Below, in pieces: positions 23,068-30,200 of a stretch of 33,878 bases of DNA. Each line of letters begins with the position of its first letter. Position 1 is the first letter of the stretch. A program made the position numbers and the translations under genes. The DNA is from Acidimicrobiia bacterium UBA4744 (GTDB taxonomy: Bacteria; Actinomycetota; Acidimicrobiia; Spongiisociales; UBA4744), in NCBI GenBank assembly GCA_002403855.1, contig DHIO01000041.1, positions 75,760 through 109,637 of the forward strand. The letters run 5' to 3'. A model generated the notes under the pieces. It was not told where the DNA came from. It worked only from the letters and a program-made list of their open reading frames with translations, and did not search any database.

Positions 23068-24084
23068 TTAAACCAGTTGCCAATAGCGCTGCTGTGCCGC
23101 TACCACGAACTCCAGGGCCCGCCATGAGCGGGGACCCGAGACCGGACGCGAGGCTTCGTTCGGCACCGTCACCCCGGCGAGGCCGCTGAGGGTCGCGGCA
23201 ACCGATCCTCGAACGGCCTTCAAGTCGTATCCCCCTTCGAGAAAGAGAATGGTCCTTCCCGGCCCTACCGCATCGCGCAACGCCGCCCCCATCGAGGCGT
23301 AGTCGCTCTCGAGGAGAGCAAGGCCGGCCAGCGGATCGGATAGATGAGCGTCGTACCCAGAGCTGATCAGCAACCAATCGGGCGCAAACGCCGAGAGAAC
23401 GGGAAGAACGACGCGTTCGAACGAAACGCGGTACACATCGCCGGCGGTACCGATCGGCATCGGGAAATTCACCGCGGTTCCGGCCGCCGGGCCCATCCCA
23501 GTTTCGTTCACCCACCCGGAGCCCGGATAGGCGGGAAACTCATGAAGAGAAACATAGAGAACGTCAGGGTCCATGAGAAAGGTCTCCTGGGTTCCGTTCC
23601 CGTGGTGTACATCCCAATCGACTATGGCGACCCTGTTGCCCATCCCCGTCAAGAAACGAGCGGTAACGGCAACGTTGTTAAAGACGCAGAAACCCATCGC
23701 CCGGTCCAGGAGCGCATGATGGCCGGGTGGCCGTATCGGCAGGAACGCGACCTCCGCCACCCCCCTGCGAAGAAGATCAACGGACCCGGGCCCGGCCCCG
23801 GCAGCTCTGAGAGCCGCGTCCCACGAATCAGCACCGACGGTGGTATCGGGATCGAGTTCTCCTCCCCCGGCTTCACAGAACCGCTTGATCGACTCCACGT
23901 ATTCGAGAAGGTGCACCTCGGTCAGCATTTCGAGTCCGGCCGGCGAGGGAGAGAACTCCACCACTTCGACGGGTGCCTCGTCCACCCCTGCTCGCGCGGC
24001 AATGAGCCGGTCGGCACGTTCCGGATGCCATTGACCGGTGGTATGTCGGGCAAAAGCCGGATGGTCGGCAACCAGAACCTTCAT
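23068..24084 (-). CDS. Histone-deacetylase-family protein (AcuC-like)
   Basis: This zinc-dependent amidohydrolase would remove acetyl groups from lysine or polyamines. The 338-aa protein shows the family's full catalytic set: IRPPGHHALLDRAMGFCVFNN with the charge-relay His pair, VAIVDWDVHHGNGTQETF with zinc-binding Asp and His, SSGYDAHLSDPLAGL with the third zinc Asp, and FLEGGYDL with the transition-state Tyr. I chose the ATG that starts MKVLVADHP. It is divergent from a GNAT acetyltransferase across 112 bp and lies upstream of pilT on the same strand (60-bp gap). The substrate is unknown. Confidence 0.92.
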   Translation of the reverse strand: MKVLVADHPAFARHTTGQWHPERADRLIAARAGVDEAPVEVVEFSPSPAGLEMLTEVHLLEYVESIKRFCEAGGGELDPDTTVGADSWDAALRAAGAGPGSVDLLRRGVAEVAFLPIRPPGHHALLDRAMGFCVFNNVAVTARFLTGMGNRVAIVDWDVHHGNGTQETFLMDPDVLYVSLHEFPAYPGSGWVNETGMGPAAGTAVNFPMPIGTAGDVYRVSFERVVLPVLSAFAPDWLLISSGYDAHLSDPLAGLALLESDYASMGAALRDAVGPGRTILFLEGGYDLKAVRGSVAATLSGLAGVTVPNEASRPVSGPRSWRALEFVVAAQQRYWQLV

Positions 24085-24196
24085 GTCCCCATGGTGGCAG
24101 ACCTTCTCGGGCCCTGTGCCCGACGGCGGCATCACGGTTGCCGGTCACCCCTACGATACGGGCTGTGATGATCCTCAACCGGAACGGATCGGCGGG

Positions 24197-24907
24197 ATGC
24201 GAGTAGCGGGAAGCTGGCCGGGACGAATCGTGGTCCGGCAGGGGTGGGCGAAGGCTGAGGCCCGGCCATGGAACGCCGATATCCCCGACGCACATCTCCG
24301 CCTCATTCGGGGGAACTCCAGTTTTCTCGCCGCGTGCGCGGACCATCTCATCGGCATCGGAGCCTCCGGTGTTGCGTCCCCTCCCCTGCCCGATTCTTCA
24401 GCCGGCCTATGGCTCTCTGCCGGCTATGAGCCCCATCTCGTCCTGGACCTGTATTCCCGCGAACTCAGCGGAGCGCAACCCGATTCGTCGCACGAGGTCA
24501 TCGCCGGATCCGGACGCCAATGGGCCGCAACCGAAGAGATCGACCAAGCGGCGTTCCCTCCAATCTGGCGGCTCGATGAGGCCGGCCTGAGGGAAGCGAT
24601 GAAGGCCACCCCCCACGCCAGCCTCCTTCTCACCCACCAGGATGATCGAACCACCGGCTTTGCAATCGTCGGAGTCGGTTCCATAGCCGGGTACCTGCAA
24701 CGGGTAGCCGTCCACCCCGACCACGCTCACCAGGGTTTTGGACGATCGCTGGTGCGGGCCGCCAACCAGTGGGCAAGACGCAGAGGAGCTCGCTCGATGA
24801 TGCTGAACACCCAGCCCGACAATGAGGCCGCGGCGCGGCTGTACGTCTCGGAGGGGTTTGAGAGAATGCTCGACCGGCTGACGGTGTATCGTCGGCCCGC
24901 TCCGTAA
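24197..24907 (+). CDS. GNAT-family acetyltransferase, double-domain form
   Basis: The 236-aa protein ends in a clear GNAT domain (about 140-233). The acetyl-CoA loop is RVAVHPDHAHQGFGRSLVRAA, followed by ARSMMLNTQPDNEAAARLYVSEGFERM. The N-terminal half (about 1-100) resembles a decayed second GNAT domain without an intact loop. The start is uncertain: ATG 24197 keeps the domain intact and lies about 33 bases after a possible transcription start defined by TACGAT (24152-24157). The reading frame upstream lacks similarity. The acceptor is unknown. It is divergent from the deacetylase-family gene and is followed after 44 bp by degV. Confidence 0.8.
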   Translation: MRVAGSWPGRIVVRQGWAKAEARPWNADIPDAHLRLIRGNSSFLAACADHLIGIGASGVASPPLPDSSAGLWLSAGYEPHLVLDLYSRELSGAQPDSSHEVIAGSGRQWAATEEIDQAAFPPIWRLDEAGLREAMKATPHASLLLTHQDDRTTGFAIVGVGSIAGYLQRVAVHPDHAHQGFGRSLVRAANQWARRRGARSMMLNTQPDNEAAARLYVSEGFERMLDRLTVYRRPAP

Positions 24908-24951
24908 CACTCCAACGGATCCGGGTGTCCAATGAAGCGAAGGGAGTTGGC

Positions 24952-25779
24952 GTGATCCGTGTTGTCACCGACTCGTCGTGTGATCTACCTGACGAACTGG
25001 CCGCCACCCACAGCATCGAGATCGTCCCACTGACCATCAGGTTCGGCGACGAGGAGTTCGCCGACCGATCCCAACTCACCCACGCTCAGTTCTGGGAGAA
25101 GCTCAAGATCTCGCCGGATCTTCCTGAGACGGCTGCGCCCAGCGCCGGTACCTTCGGGGAAACATATGGTCGTCTGGCTGAGGCCGGCGCCGAGGGCATC
25201 GTGGTGATATGCCTCGGTTCGAATCTGAGCGGCACGTATCAAGCCGCCGTGATCGCCGCCGAGCGAACCCTCCCGGTTCCCGTGCAGGTCGTGGACTCCG
25301 GGAATGTCTCGATGGCGCTCGGGTTCCAGGTGCTCGAAGCGGCCCGGGCCGCCGCTCGAGGCGGCAGCCTCGAGCGGGTGGCGGAAGCTGCTCTCGCAGC
25401 GCGGGAGCGAACGAATTTCGTCGCCGCTCTCGACACGCTCGAGTACCTACAGCGCGGCGGTCGAATGGGCACAGCCCAAGCCTTCTTGGGAGGGTTGCTC
25501 AACGTCAAACCACTGATCACGATGGAAAACGGGGTCGTTGCCGCAGTCGGGCGGGTCAGAACCCGGTCCAAGGCACTAGCCGCCCTCGCCGACCGAGTCA
25601 CGGCCATGGGACCGAGAATCCAGGAGGTAGCCATATTGACCGGAGACTCCCCGGACGTCGAAGCCTTCCGGCAGCAGCTGTCTTCCGTCGTTCCCACCAA
25701 CCTGATCGCAGGAATCGGCCCGGTGGTGGGTACCCACTCCGGGCCGGGAGTTCTCGGGTTCGCCTACCGGTTGAGGTGA
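24952..25779 (+). CDS. DegV-family fatty-acid-binding protein
   Basis: DegV (FakB) proteins bind a fatty acid and present it to a kinase for phosphorylation; some act in lipid uptake. The 275-aa protein shows the family fold: IRVVTDSSCDLPDELAATHSIEIVPLTIRFGDEEF at the N-terminus, TAAPSAGTFGETY, ICLGSNLSGTYQAA (lipid carboxylate contacts), TLEYLQRGGRMG, LLNVKPLITMENG and a C-terminal IGPVVGTHSGPGVLGFAY. The GTG was chosen because AAGGGAG lies five bases upstream; a GTG nine codons earlier is weaker. No fakA kinase is in the window. It precedes the pseudokinase gene by 44 bp. Confidence 0.92.
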   Translation: MIRVVTDSSCDLPDELAATHSIEIVPLTIRFGDEEFADRSQLTHAQFWEKLKISPDLPETAAPSAGTFGETYGRLAEAGAEGIVVICLGSNLSGTYQAAVIAAERTLPVPVQVVDSGNVSMALGFQVLEAARAAARGGSLERVAEAALAARERTNFVAALDTLEYLQRGGRMGTAQAFLGGLLNVKPLITMENGVVAAVGRVRTRSKALAALADRVTAMGPRIQEVAILTGDSPDVEAFRQQLSSVVPTNLIAGIGPVVGTHSGPGVLGFAYRLR

Positions 25780-25823
25780 GCTACCGCCGATAAGGTGAAG
25801 ACGACAGCGCCCGGGAGATACAG

Positions 25824-27128
25824 GTGCCACCACCGCTTCCAGATCGGTTCAGCCTTGAAGTACGGCTCGGCCGCGATCACGATGTTGAAGAGTGGCTTGC
25901 GACCGATACGGCCCTCGATCGTCCCGTCCTCATTCGAGTACTGGGACCCGAGACGACGGTCGAGCGGCGCCGGGGTTTCGTGGAAGACACTCGCTCGGCA
26001 GCCTCCGCAACCCACGTCCACCTGGTGTCGGTCTATGCCGCCGGACTCCTCGAGGAGGGCGCCTACTCGGTCACCGAGTGGGCCGGCGGAGTATCCATAG
26101 CCGACCGGTTGGCGGCCGGCGAGACGATGCCGGTCGATGAGTTCCTGCCCAACGCTGCCGGGCTGGCCGATGGGCTGGCAGCCCTCCATCGAGCGGGTGG
26201 AATCCACGGTGCCATCGATGCCGGAGCCGTCTACTTCTCGGGATCTCATCCGGCCAAGCTCGGTTCGTTCGGGCGCCCACATACCGGTGCCTCGGTAGCC
26301 GAAGACACGCGAACTCTCGCTGAAGTGCTGGAAGCATCGATCACGGGCCGCCCCGCCGGCACATCATCTCCATCGCAGGTCGTGGATGGCATACCCTCGG
26401 TAGTCGACCAGGCGCTGCAGGCGGCTCGGCGAGGAGACCTCGATGCCGCCGGACTGGCTCAGGAGCTGCACGCCACCACCCGGAGCCCCGCCGGAGCACC
26501 CGCCGAGCCGAGCTGGTCGTGGCGGTGGCTGGCTCCGGCCGCGCTCCTTCTCATTCTGGCCGTGGGGATCGTAGCCATTGGACTGGTCCTTCCGTCTGCG
26601 CCCGAATCCCCCATCCTGTTTCCCGCATCCCCGGCGCTCAGCACCACCACCCAGACCTCGGCCGTCACCACGACCGGTCCTACCACCACCATTGAGGGCG
26701 AGACGACCGTTATCGTGAGAGCGTTCTCCTACGACCCGGAAGGCGACGGCTCCGAGCACGACAACAGCATCCCCAAACTGATCGATGGCGACCTCGAAAC
26801 CAGCTGGCGAACCGAGCGGTACTTCGACCCGTTGCCGCAACTGAAGCGAGGTGTAGGAGTAGTCATCGAAGTAGGTGGCCGGCCGGACCAATTCGCGGCG
26901 ACGGGCATGAGCAACGGAACAGCCTACACCCTGATGTGGGCCGAGTCCCTCCCTGCCGGCGGAGTCGACGGGTGGGAGCGGCTGGCCAGCGGCACCGTGT
27001 CGGGAGGCCGGGTGGTAACCCAGATTCCCGACCGAAGCAACGGCTTCTGGCTCCTCTGGCTCACGGATCTCCCGGCCCAGGATGATGGCTTCTACGCCTC
27101 CCTGGCGGAAGTACGCTTCCTTCCATGA
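25824..27128 (+). CDS. Free-standing MviN-type pseudokinase, TM helix and discoidin-like domain
   Basis: The 434-aa protein has an intracellular protein-kinase-like domain (about 8-215), one TM helix (about 235-255), a Thr/Ser-rich linker (about 265-295) and an extracellular beta-sandwich resembling galactose-binding domains (about 296-434; IPKLIDGDLETSWRTERYF). The kinase is catalytically degenerate: no Gly-rich loop, Arg38 where the ATP-binding Lys should be (VLIRVL), HGA at 128-130 instead of HRD, and GSFG instead of DFG. This matches the C-terminal half of actinobacterial MviN/MurJ, where the pseudokinase recruits an FHA protein after PknB phosphorylation. Here the flippase half is absent. 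The GTG has GGGAG six bases upstream. The stop overlaps the sigM ATG. Confidence 0.85.
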   Translation: MPPPLPDRFSLEVRLGRDHDVEEWLATDTALDRPVLIRVLGPETTVERRRGFVEDTRSAASATHVHLVSVYAAGLLEEGAYSVTEWAGGVSIADRLAAGETMPVDEFLPNAAGLADGLAALHRAGGIHGAIDAGAVYFSGSHPAKLGSFGRPHTGASVAEDTRTLAEVLEASITGRPAGTSSPSQVVDGIPSVVDQALQAARRGDLDAAGLAQELHATTRSPAGAPAEPSWSWRWLAPAALLLILAVGIVAIGLVLPSAPESPILFPASPALSTTTQTSAVTTTGPTTTIEGETTVIVRAFSYDPEGDGSEHDNSIPKLIDGDLETSWRTERYFDPLPQLKRGVGVVIEVGGRPDQFAATGMSNGTAYTLMWAESLPAGGVDGWERLASGTVSGGRVVTQIPDRSNGFWLLWLTDLPAQDDGFYASLAEVRFLP

Positions 27129-27706
27129 GCTTTCGATCCGCCGAGGACGCCCGACTGATCTCGTTGGTCCTCGGCGGTGACAACCGGGCGTTCGACGAGC
27201 TGATGCAGGCCCACGAAGACCGCGTGTTCGCCGTCTGTCTCCGGATTCTGGCCAATCGGGAAGCTGCCCTCGATGCCGTTCAGGAGGTGTTCATCACCGT
27301 GTACCGGAAGCTGCAGCAGTTCTCAGGAGCCTCCGCTTTCAGTACGTGGCTCTACCGAATCGCCGTCAACACCTGCTACGACCAACTCCGGCGCGCCCGT
27401 CGCCATGAAGTCCTGCCGTGGCCAGAAACCACCGATCCGGCCGATGCGCACAGTGCGAACGCCCTCGAGTCGATCGAGCTCCGACCGGATCTCGAGCGGG
27501 CCCTGGCCGCCCTGACGCCCGATTTCCGGGCCGCGGTAGTGCTGAGCGATCTCGAAGGACTCCCGCTGCAGGCGGTTGCCGAGGCTCTCGACGTTCCGTT
27601 AGGAACGGTCAAGTCGAGGGTCTTCCGTGGAAGGAGGCTCCTGGCGGAACATCTGCGGAACCTTTCGGGGTCTTCTGTTCATCAAAGAGGTGAACATGAT
27701 GCATGA
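27125..27706 (+). CDS. sigM: SigM-like ECF sigma factor
   Basis: This 193-aa group IV sigma factor directs RNA polymerase to stress-type promoters. Region 2 (about 20-95) has AFDELMQAHEDRVFAVCLRILANREAALDAVQEVF and FSTWLYRIAVNTCYDQLRRARR. Region 4 (about 125-180) has FRAAVVLSDLEGLPLQAVAEALDVPLGTVKSRVFRGRRLL. Position between the MviN-type gene and an anti-sigma/trxBA cluster matches sigM of mycobacteria. The ATG overlaps the previous stop (ATGA), and the end overlaps the anti-sigma start by 11 bp, so the three genes are coupled. The symbol is given on sequence family plus gene order. Confidence 0.88.
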   Translation: MSFRSAEDARLISLVLGGDNRAFDELMQAHEDRVFAVCLRILANREAALDAVQEVFITVYRKLQQFSGASAFSTWLYRIAVNTCYDQLRRARRHEVLPWPETTDPADAHSANALESIELRPDLERALAALTPDFRAAVVLSDLEGLPLQAVAEALDVPLGTVKSRVFRGRRLLAEHLRNLSGSSVHQRGEHDA

Positions 27707-28496
27707 GCACGACACCGAACTGATCGCTGCCATCGCGGCAGGCGATATGAGCCGAGAGGAGCAAGCAGCCGCGGAGGCTTCTCTAGCCTCATGCAAGGTA
27801 TGCCGCACGGATCTGCAACTCCAGCGCGAAGCGTTGGAGGCTCTTGCTGCGGCTCCGCCCGTGATGATGAACGATCTGGAGAGGGCCGCGGTCCGTCGAC
27901 AGGTATGGACAGCCGTCACTTCCGACGCTACGAGGCCGGATTCTTTGCCGCGAGCCCCCTGGTTCCAGCGGTGGATACCCGCCATGGCGGCGGCCGCGGC
28001 CTTGCTAGTGGTGGTCGGGGTCGGTTCCGTTCTCGTAGGCGACTCGGCCGAAACCGACTTGGCCGTGGAGGCCACCACCGCCCCGACCGAGAACCTGCGG
28101 GCCACAGCAGATGAGGAAATGGCCGAAGCGCCCTCGGCCGGTGCCCTCGACGATGTCGCGGAGGCCGCGCCCACGCCGATGGCTGCTCTCGATTCCCCAG
28201 GGTCGGTCGTCGTGGAATATGGTTCCATTTCGAGCGAAGGACTTCAGGATGTTGCCCTGAGCCTGGGTGCCTCCCTGGAGGCGGCAGAAGCAGACGGCTA
28301 CGTCTCGCCCTCGGACCTGCAATCACCGTCCCCAGAACCGGCCCTGGCTTGCGCCGAGGTCGCGCTCGAGAACGGCCCAATCTCGGCAATCGGGCGGGCC
28401 AGCGTCGAAGGTGATGGGGTGGAGATCTACCGGATCAACGACTCCGTCTATGTGTACGCCGCCGTTGACTGCAGCCTGAGCGCTACCTTCGAGTGA
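27696..28496 (+). CDS. Membrane anti-sigma factor paired with SigM
   Basis: The 266-aa protein probably holds SigM at the membrane. The N-terminal anti-sigma domain (about 1-80) is followed by one TM helix (93-114) and an extracytoplasmic region of about 150 residues. The zinc-binding His-x3-Cys-x2-Cys motif is incomplete: Cys33 and Cys36 are present in ASCKVC, but residue 29 is Ser, not His. The first of two adjacent ATGs is chosen (GAGG five bases upstream). The outer region ends with two spaced cysteines (ACAEVALENG, AAVDCSLSATFE), possibly a disulfide. In mycobacteria the equivalent is RsmA. The overlap with sigM supports stoichiometric synthesis. Confidence 0.85.
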   Translation: MMHEHDTELIAAIAAGDMSREEQAAAEASLASCKVCRTDLQLQREALEALAAAPPVMMNDLERAAVRRQVWTAVTSDATRPDSLPRAPWFQRWIPAMAAAAALLVVVGVGSVLVGDSAETDLAVEATTAPTENLRATADEEMAEAPSAGALDDVAEAAPTPMAALDSPGSVVVEYGSISSEGLQDVALSLGASLEAAEADGYVSPSDLQSPSPEPALACAEVALENGPISAIGRASVEGDGVEIYRINDSVYVYAAVDCSLSATFE

Positions 28497-28518
28497 GGAA
28501 CCGGCCGGGCGATCGGGC

Positions 28519-28524
28519 TAACCT
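28519..28524 (+). promoter_or_regulatory. Leaderless-type -10 box (TAACCT)
   Basis: TAACCT ends seven bases before the ATG of the 98-aa membrane protein. It suggests that the trxB-side genes can be transcribed independently of sigM and its anti-sigma. Confidence 0.55.
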
Positions 28525-28531
28525 GCAGGCC

Positions 28532-28828
28532 ATGGACGATTTAGCCACACGCTTTGCAGATCTACTCGAAGACACCGCGGCGAAAGTGCGATCGCTCACC
28601 GTCGACCGCCTCGATCCGAAGATAAAGATCGCGGCGCTGGGGATGGTTGCCTTCACCCTGGGAGTCATCGCCGCGGTCTACCTGATTCGAGCCATCTTCC
28701 AGGCGGTCGCCGTTCCCCTCGGAGTGCTCGGCGCGTACGCGCTCTTCGGCGGACTATTTGTCGTCGCCGGTGCGTTTGTGTGGGCGATACGGAAACGCCA
28801 GCCCGAGGAAGAGCAAATTGACTCCTGA
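28532..28828 (+). CDS. Small two-TM membrane protein, phage-holin/YqjE-like pattern
   Basis: The 98-aa protein has an amphipathic N-terminal segment (DDLATRFADLLEDTAAKVRSL), two membrane helices (about 33-55 and 60-86) and a charged tail (RKRQPEEEQIDS). This layout resembles small actinobacterial membrane proteins annotated as holin-superfamily or YqjE-like, but no specific function can be assigned. It begins 35 bp after the anti-sigma gene and overlaps the trxB start by 11 bp. Confidence 0.75.
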   Translation: MDDLATRFADLLEDTAAKVRSLTVDRLDPKIKIAALGMVAFTLGVIAAVYLIRAIFQAVAVPLGVLGAYALFGGLFVVAGAFVWAIRKRQPEEEQIDS

Positions 28829-29741
28829 GAAACTGATCATCATCGGCTCCGGCCCGGCGGGGTTGACTGCGGCCATCTACGCCGCCCGAGCAGACCTGCA
28901 TCCTCTCGTGTTCGAAGGAAGCCAGGCGGGGGGGCAACTGATGCTGACGACTGAGGTTGAGAACTATCCAGGGTTCCCGGACGGCATCCTCGGCCCCGAC
29001 CTCATGGATCAAATGCGCAAGCAGGCTGAACGGTTCGAAGCCCGGATCGAGACGGCCGACGTCACGAAGGTCGACTTCGGTTCCCGGCCGTTCAAGGTGT
29101 GGGTAGGCGCCAATGAGCATGCGGCCGAGGCGGTGATCGTCGCTACCGGTGCGTCCGCCCGTTGGTTGGGCATTCCCGGCGAGGACCGCCTACGCGGTCG
29201 CGGCGTGTCGGCTTGTGCGACCTGCGATGGGTTCTTCTTCCGAGAACGCAACATCGTGGTGGTCGGTGGAGGAGACTCGGCCATGGAAGAAGCCCTGTTT
29301 CTCACGAAATTCGCTTCCAAGGTCACCATCATCCACCGCCGGGAGGAATTCCGCGCTTCTGCCATCATGGCCGGGCGGGCCCTAGCGCACCCCAAGATCG
29401 AGGTGGTCTGGGACACCGTGGTCGAGGAGATGCTGGGAGACGAAGAAGTGACCGGCATCAAGATCCGTAACGTCCGGACGAATGAGGTCTCCGAGATGGG
29501 CACCGAAGGCGTGTTCGTCGCCATCGGGCACCGGCCCAACACCGAGATCTTCAAACGCCAACTCGAGATGGACGAGGTGGGTTACCTCACCCTGCGGGGG
29601 GACGGCTCGACCGCAACGTCTGTCGCCGGCGTCTTCGCAGCCGGCGACGTCGCCGACTCCACCTATCGACAGGCGGTAACCGCCGCCGGTGCCGGATGCC
29701 AGGCGGCCATCGACGCCGAACGCTGGCTCGACCAGGAATGA
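28818..29741 (+). CDS. trxB: Thioredoxin reductase
   Basis: This FAD enzyme passes electrons from NADPH to thioredoxin. The 307-aa length is normal. It has the FAD site IIIGSGPAGLTAAIYAARA, the redox pair CATC in SACATCDGFFF, the NADPH site VVGGGDSAMEEALFLTKFASKV with the HRR triplet after it (IIHRREEFRAS), and the C-terminal FAD motif GVFAAGDVADSTYRQAVTAAG. The start is TTG (LTPEKLIIIGSG); GAGGA lies about nine bases upstream, and no ATG or GTG fits the N-terminus as well. It is followed by trxA after 51 bp. Confidence 0.96.
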   Translation: MTPEKLIIIGSGPAGLTAAIYAARADLHPLVFEGSQAGGQLMLTTEVENYPGFPDGILGPDLMDQMRKQAERFEARIETADVTKVDFGSRPFKVWVGANEHAAEAVIVATGASARWLGIPGEDRLRGRGVSACATCDGFFFRERNIVVVGGGDSAMEEALFLTKFASKVTIIHRREEFRASAIMAGRALAHPKIEVVWDTVVEEMLGDEEVTGIKIRNVRTNEVSEMGTEGVFVAIGHRPNTEIFKRQLEMDEVGYLTLRGDGSTATSVAGVFAAGDVADSTYRQAVTAAGAGCQAAIDAERWLDQE

Positions 29742-29792
29742 ACGCAGGTACCGGTCCGTTCAGATGTACTGATTAGTCAAGGGAGAATATCG

Positions 29793-30119
29793 ATGGGTGA
29801 AAACGCAGTTACGGTTACCGACGCCAACTTCGAAGAAGCCGTTGGCGGAGAGAAGGCGGTGCTGGTTGATTTCTGGGCCGAATGGTGCGGTCCTTGCAGA
29901 ATGGTAGCTCCTGTTCTGGAAGAAATTGGCACAGAATACGCGGACCAGATCACCATCGCCAAGCTGAACGTCGACGAAAACCCTTCGGTCGCCGCCACGT
30001 ACGACGTCATGAGCATCCCCACCATGATTGTCTTTCAAAACGGCGTCGAGAAGAAGCGGATCGTCGGGGCCCGGCCGAAGCACATGATGGTCTCCGAACT
30101 CGCCCAGTTCCTCAGTTGA
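29793..30119 (+). CDS. trxA: Thioredoxin
   Basis: The 108-aa cytoplasmic dithiol reductant is the partner of the upstream reductase. The active site WCGPC sits in VDFWAEWCGPCRMVAPVLEEI. The cis-Pro is in YDVMSIPTMIVFQNG, and the usual IAKLNVDENP strand is present. The ATG has GGGAG seven bases upstream. Confidence 0.97.
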   Translation: MGENAVTVTDANFEEAVGGEKAVLVDFWAEWCGPCRMVAPVLEEIGTEYADQITIAKLNVDENPSVAATYDVMSIPTMIVFQNGVEKKRIVGARPKHMMVSELAQFLS

Positions 30120-30200
30120 CCGTCGGGAGCCCTGAAGTGGTACCGGCGAGAGGAACCTAACCGTTTACCTCTGGAAGCCAGATCTGCGACTATTGGGGCT

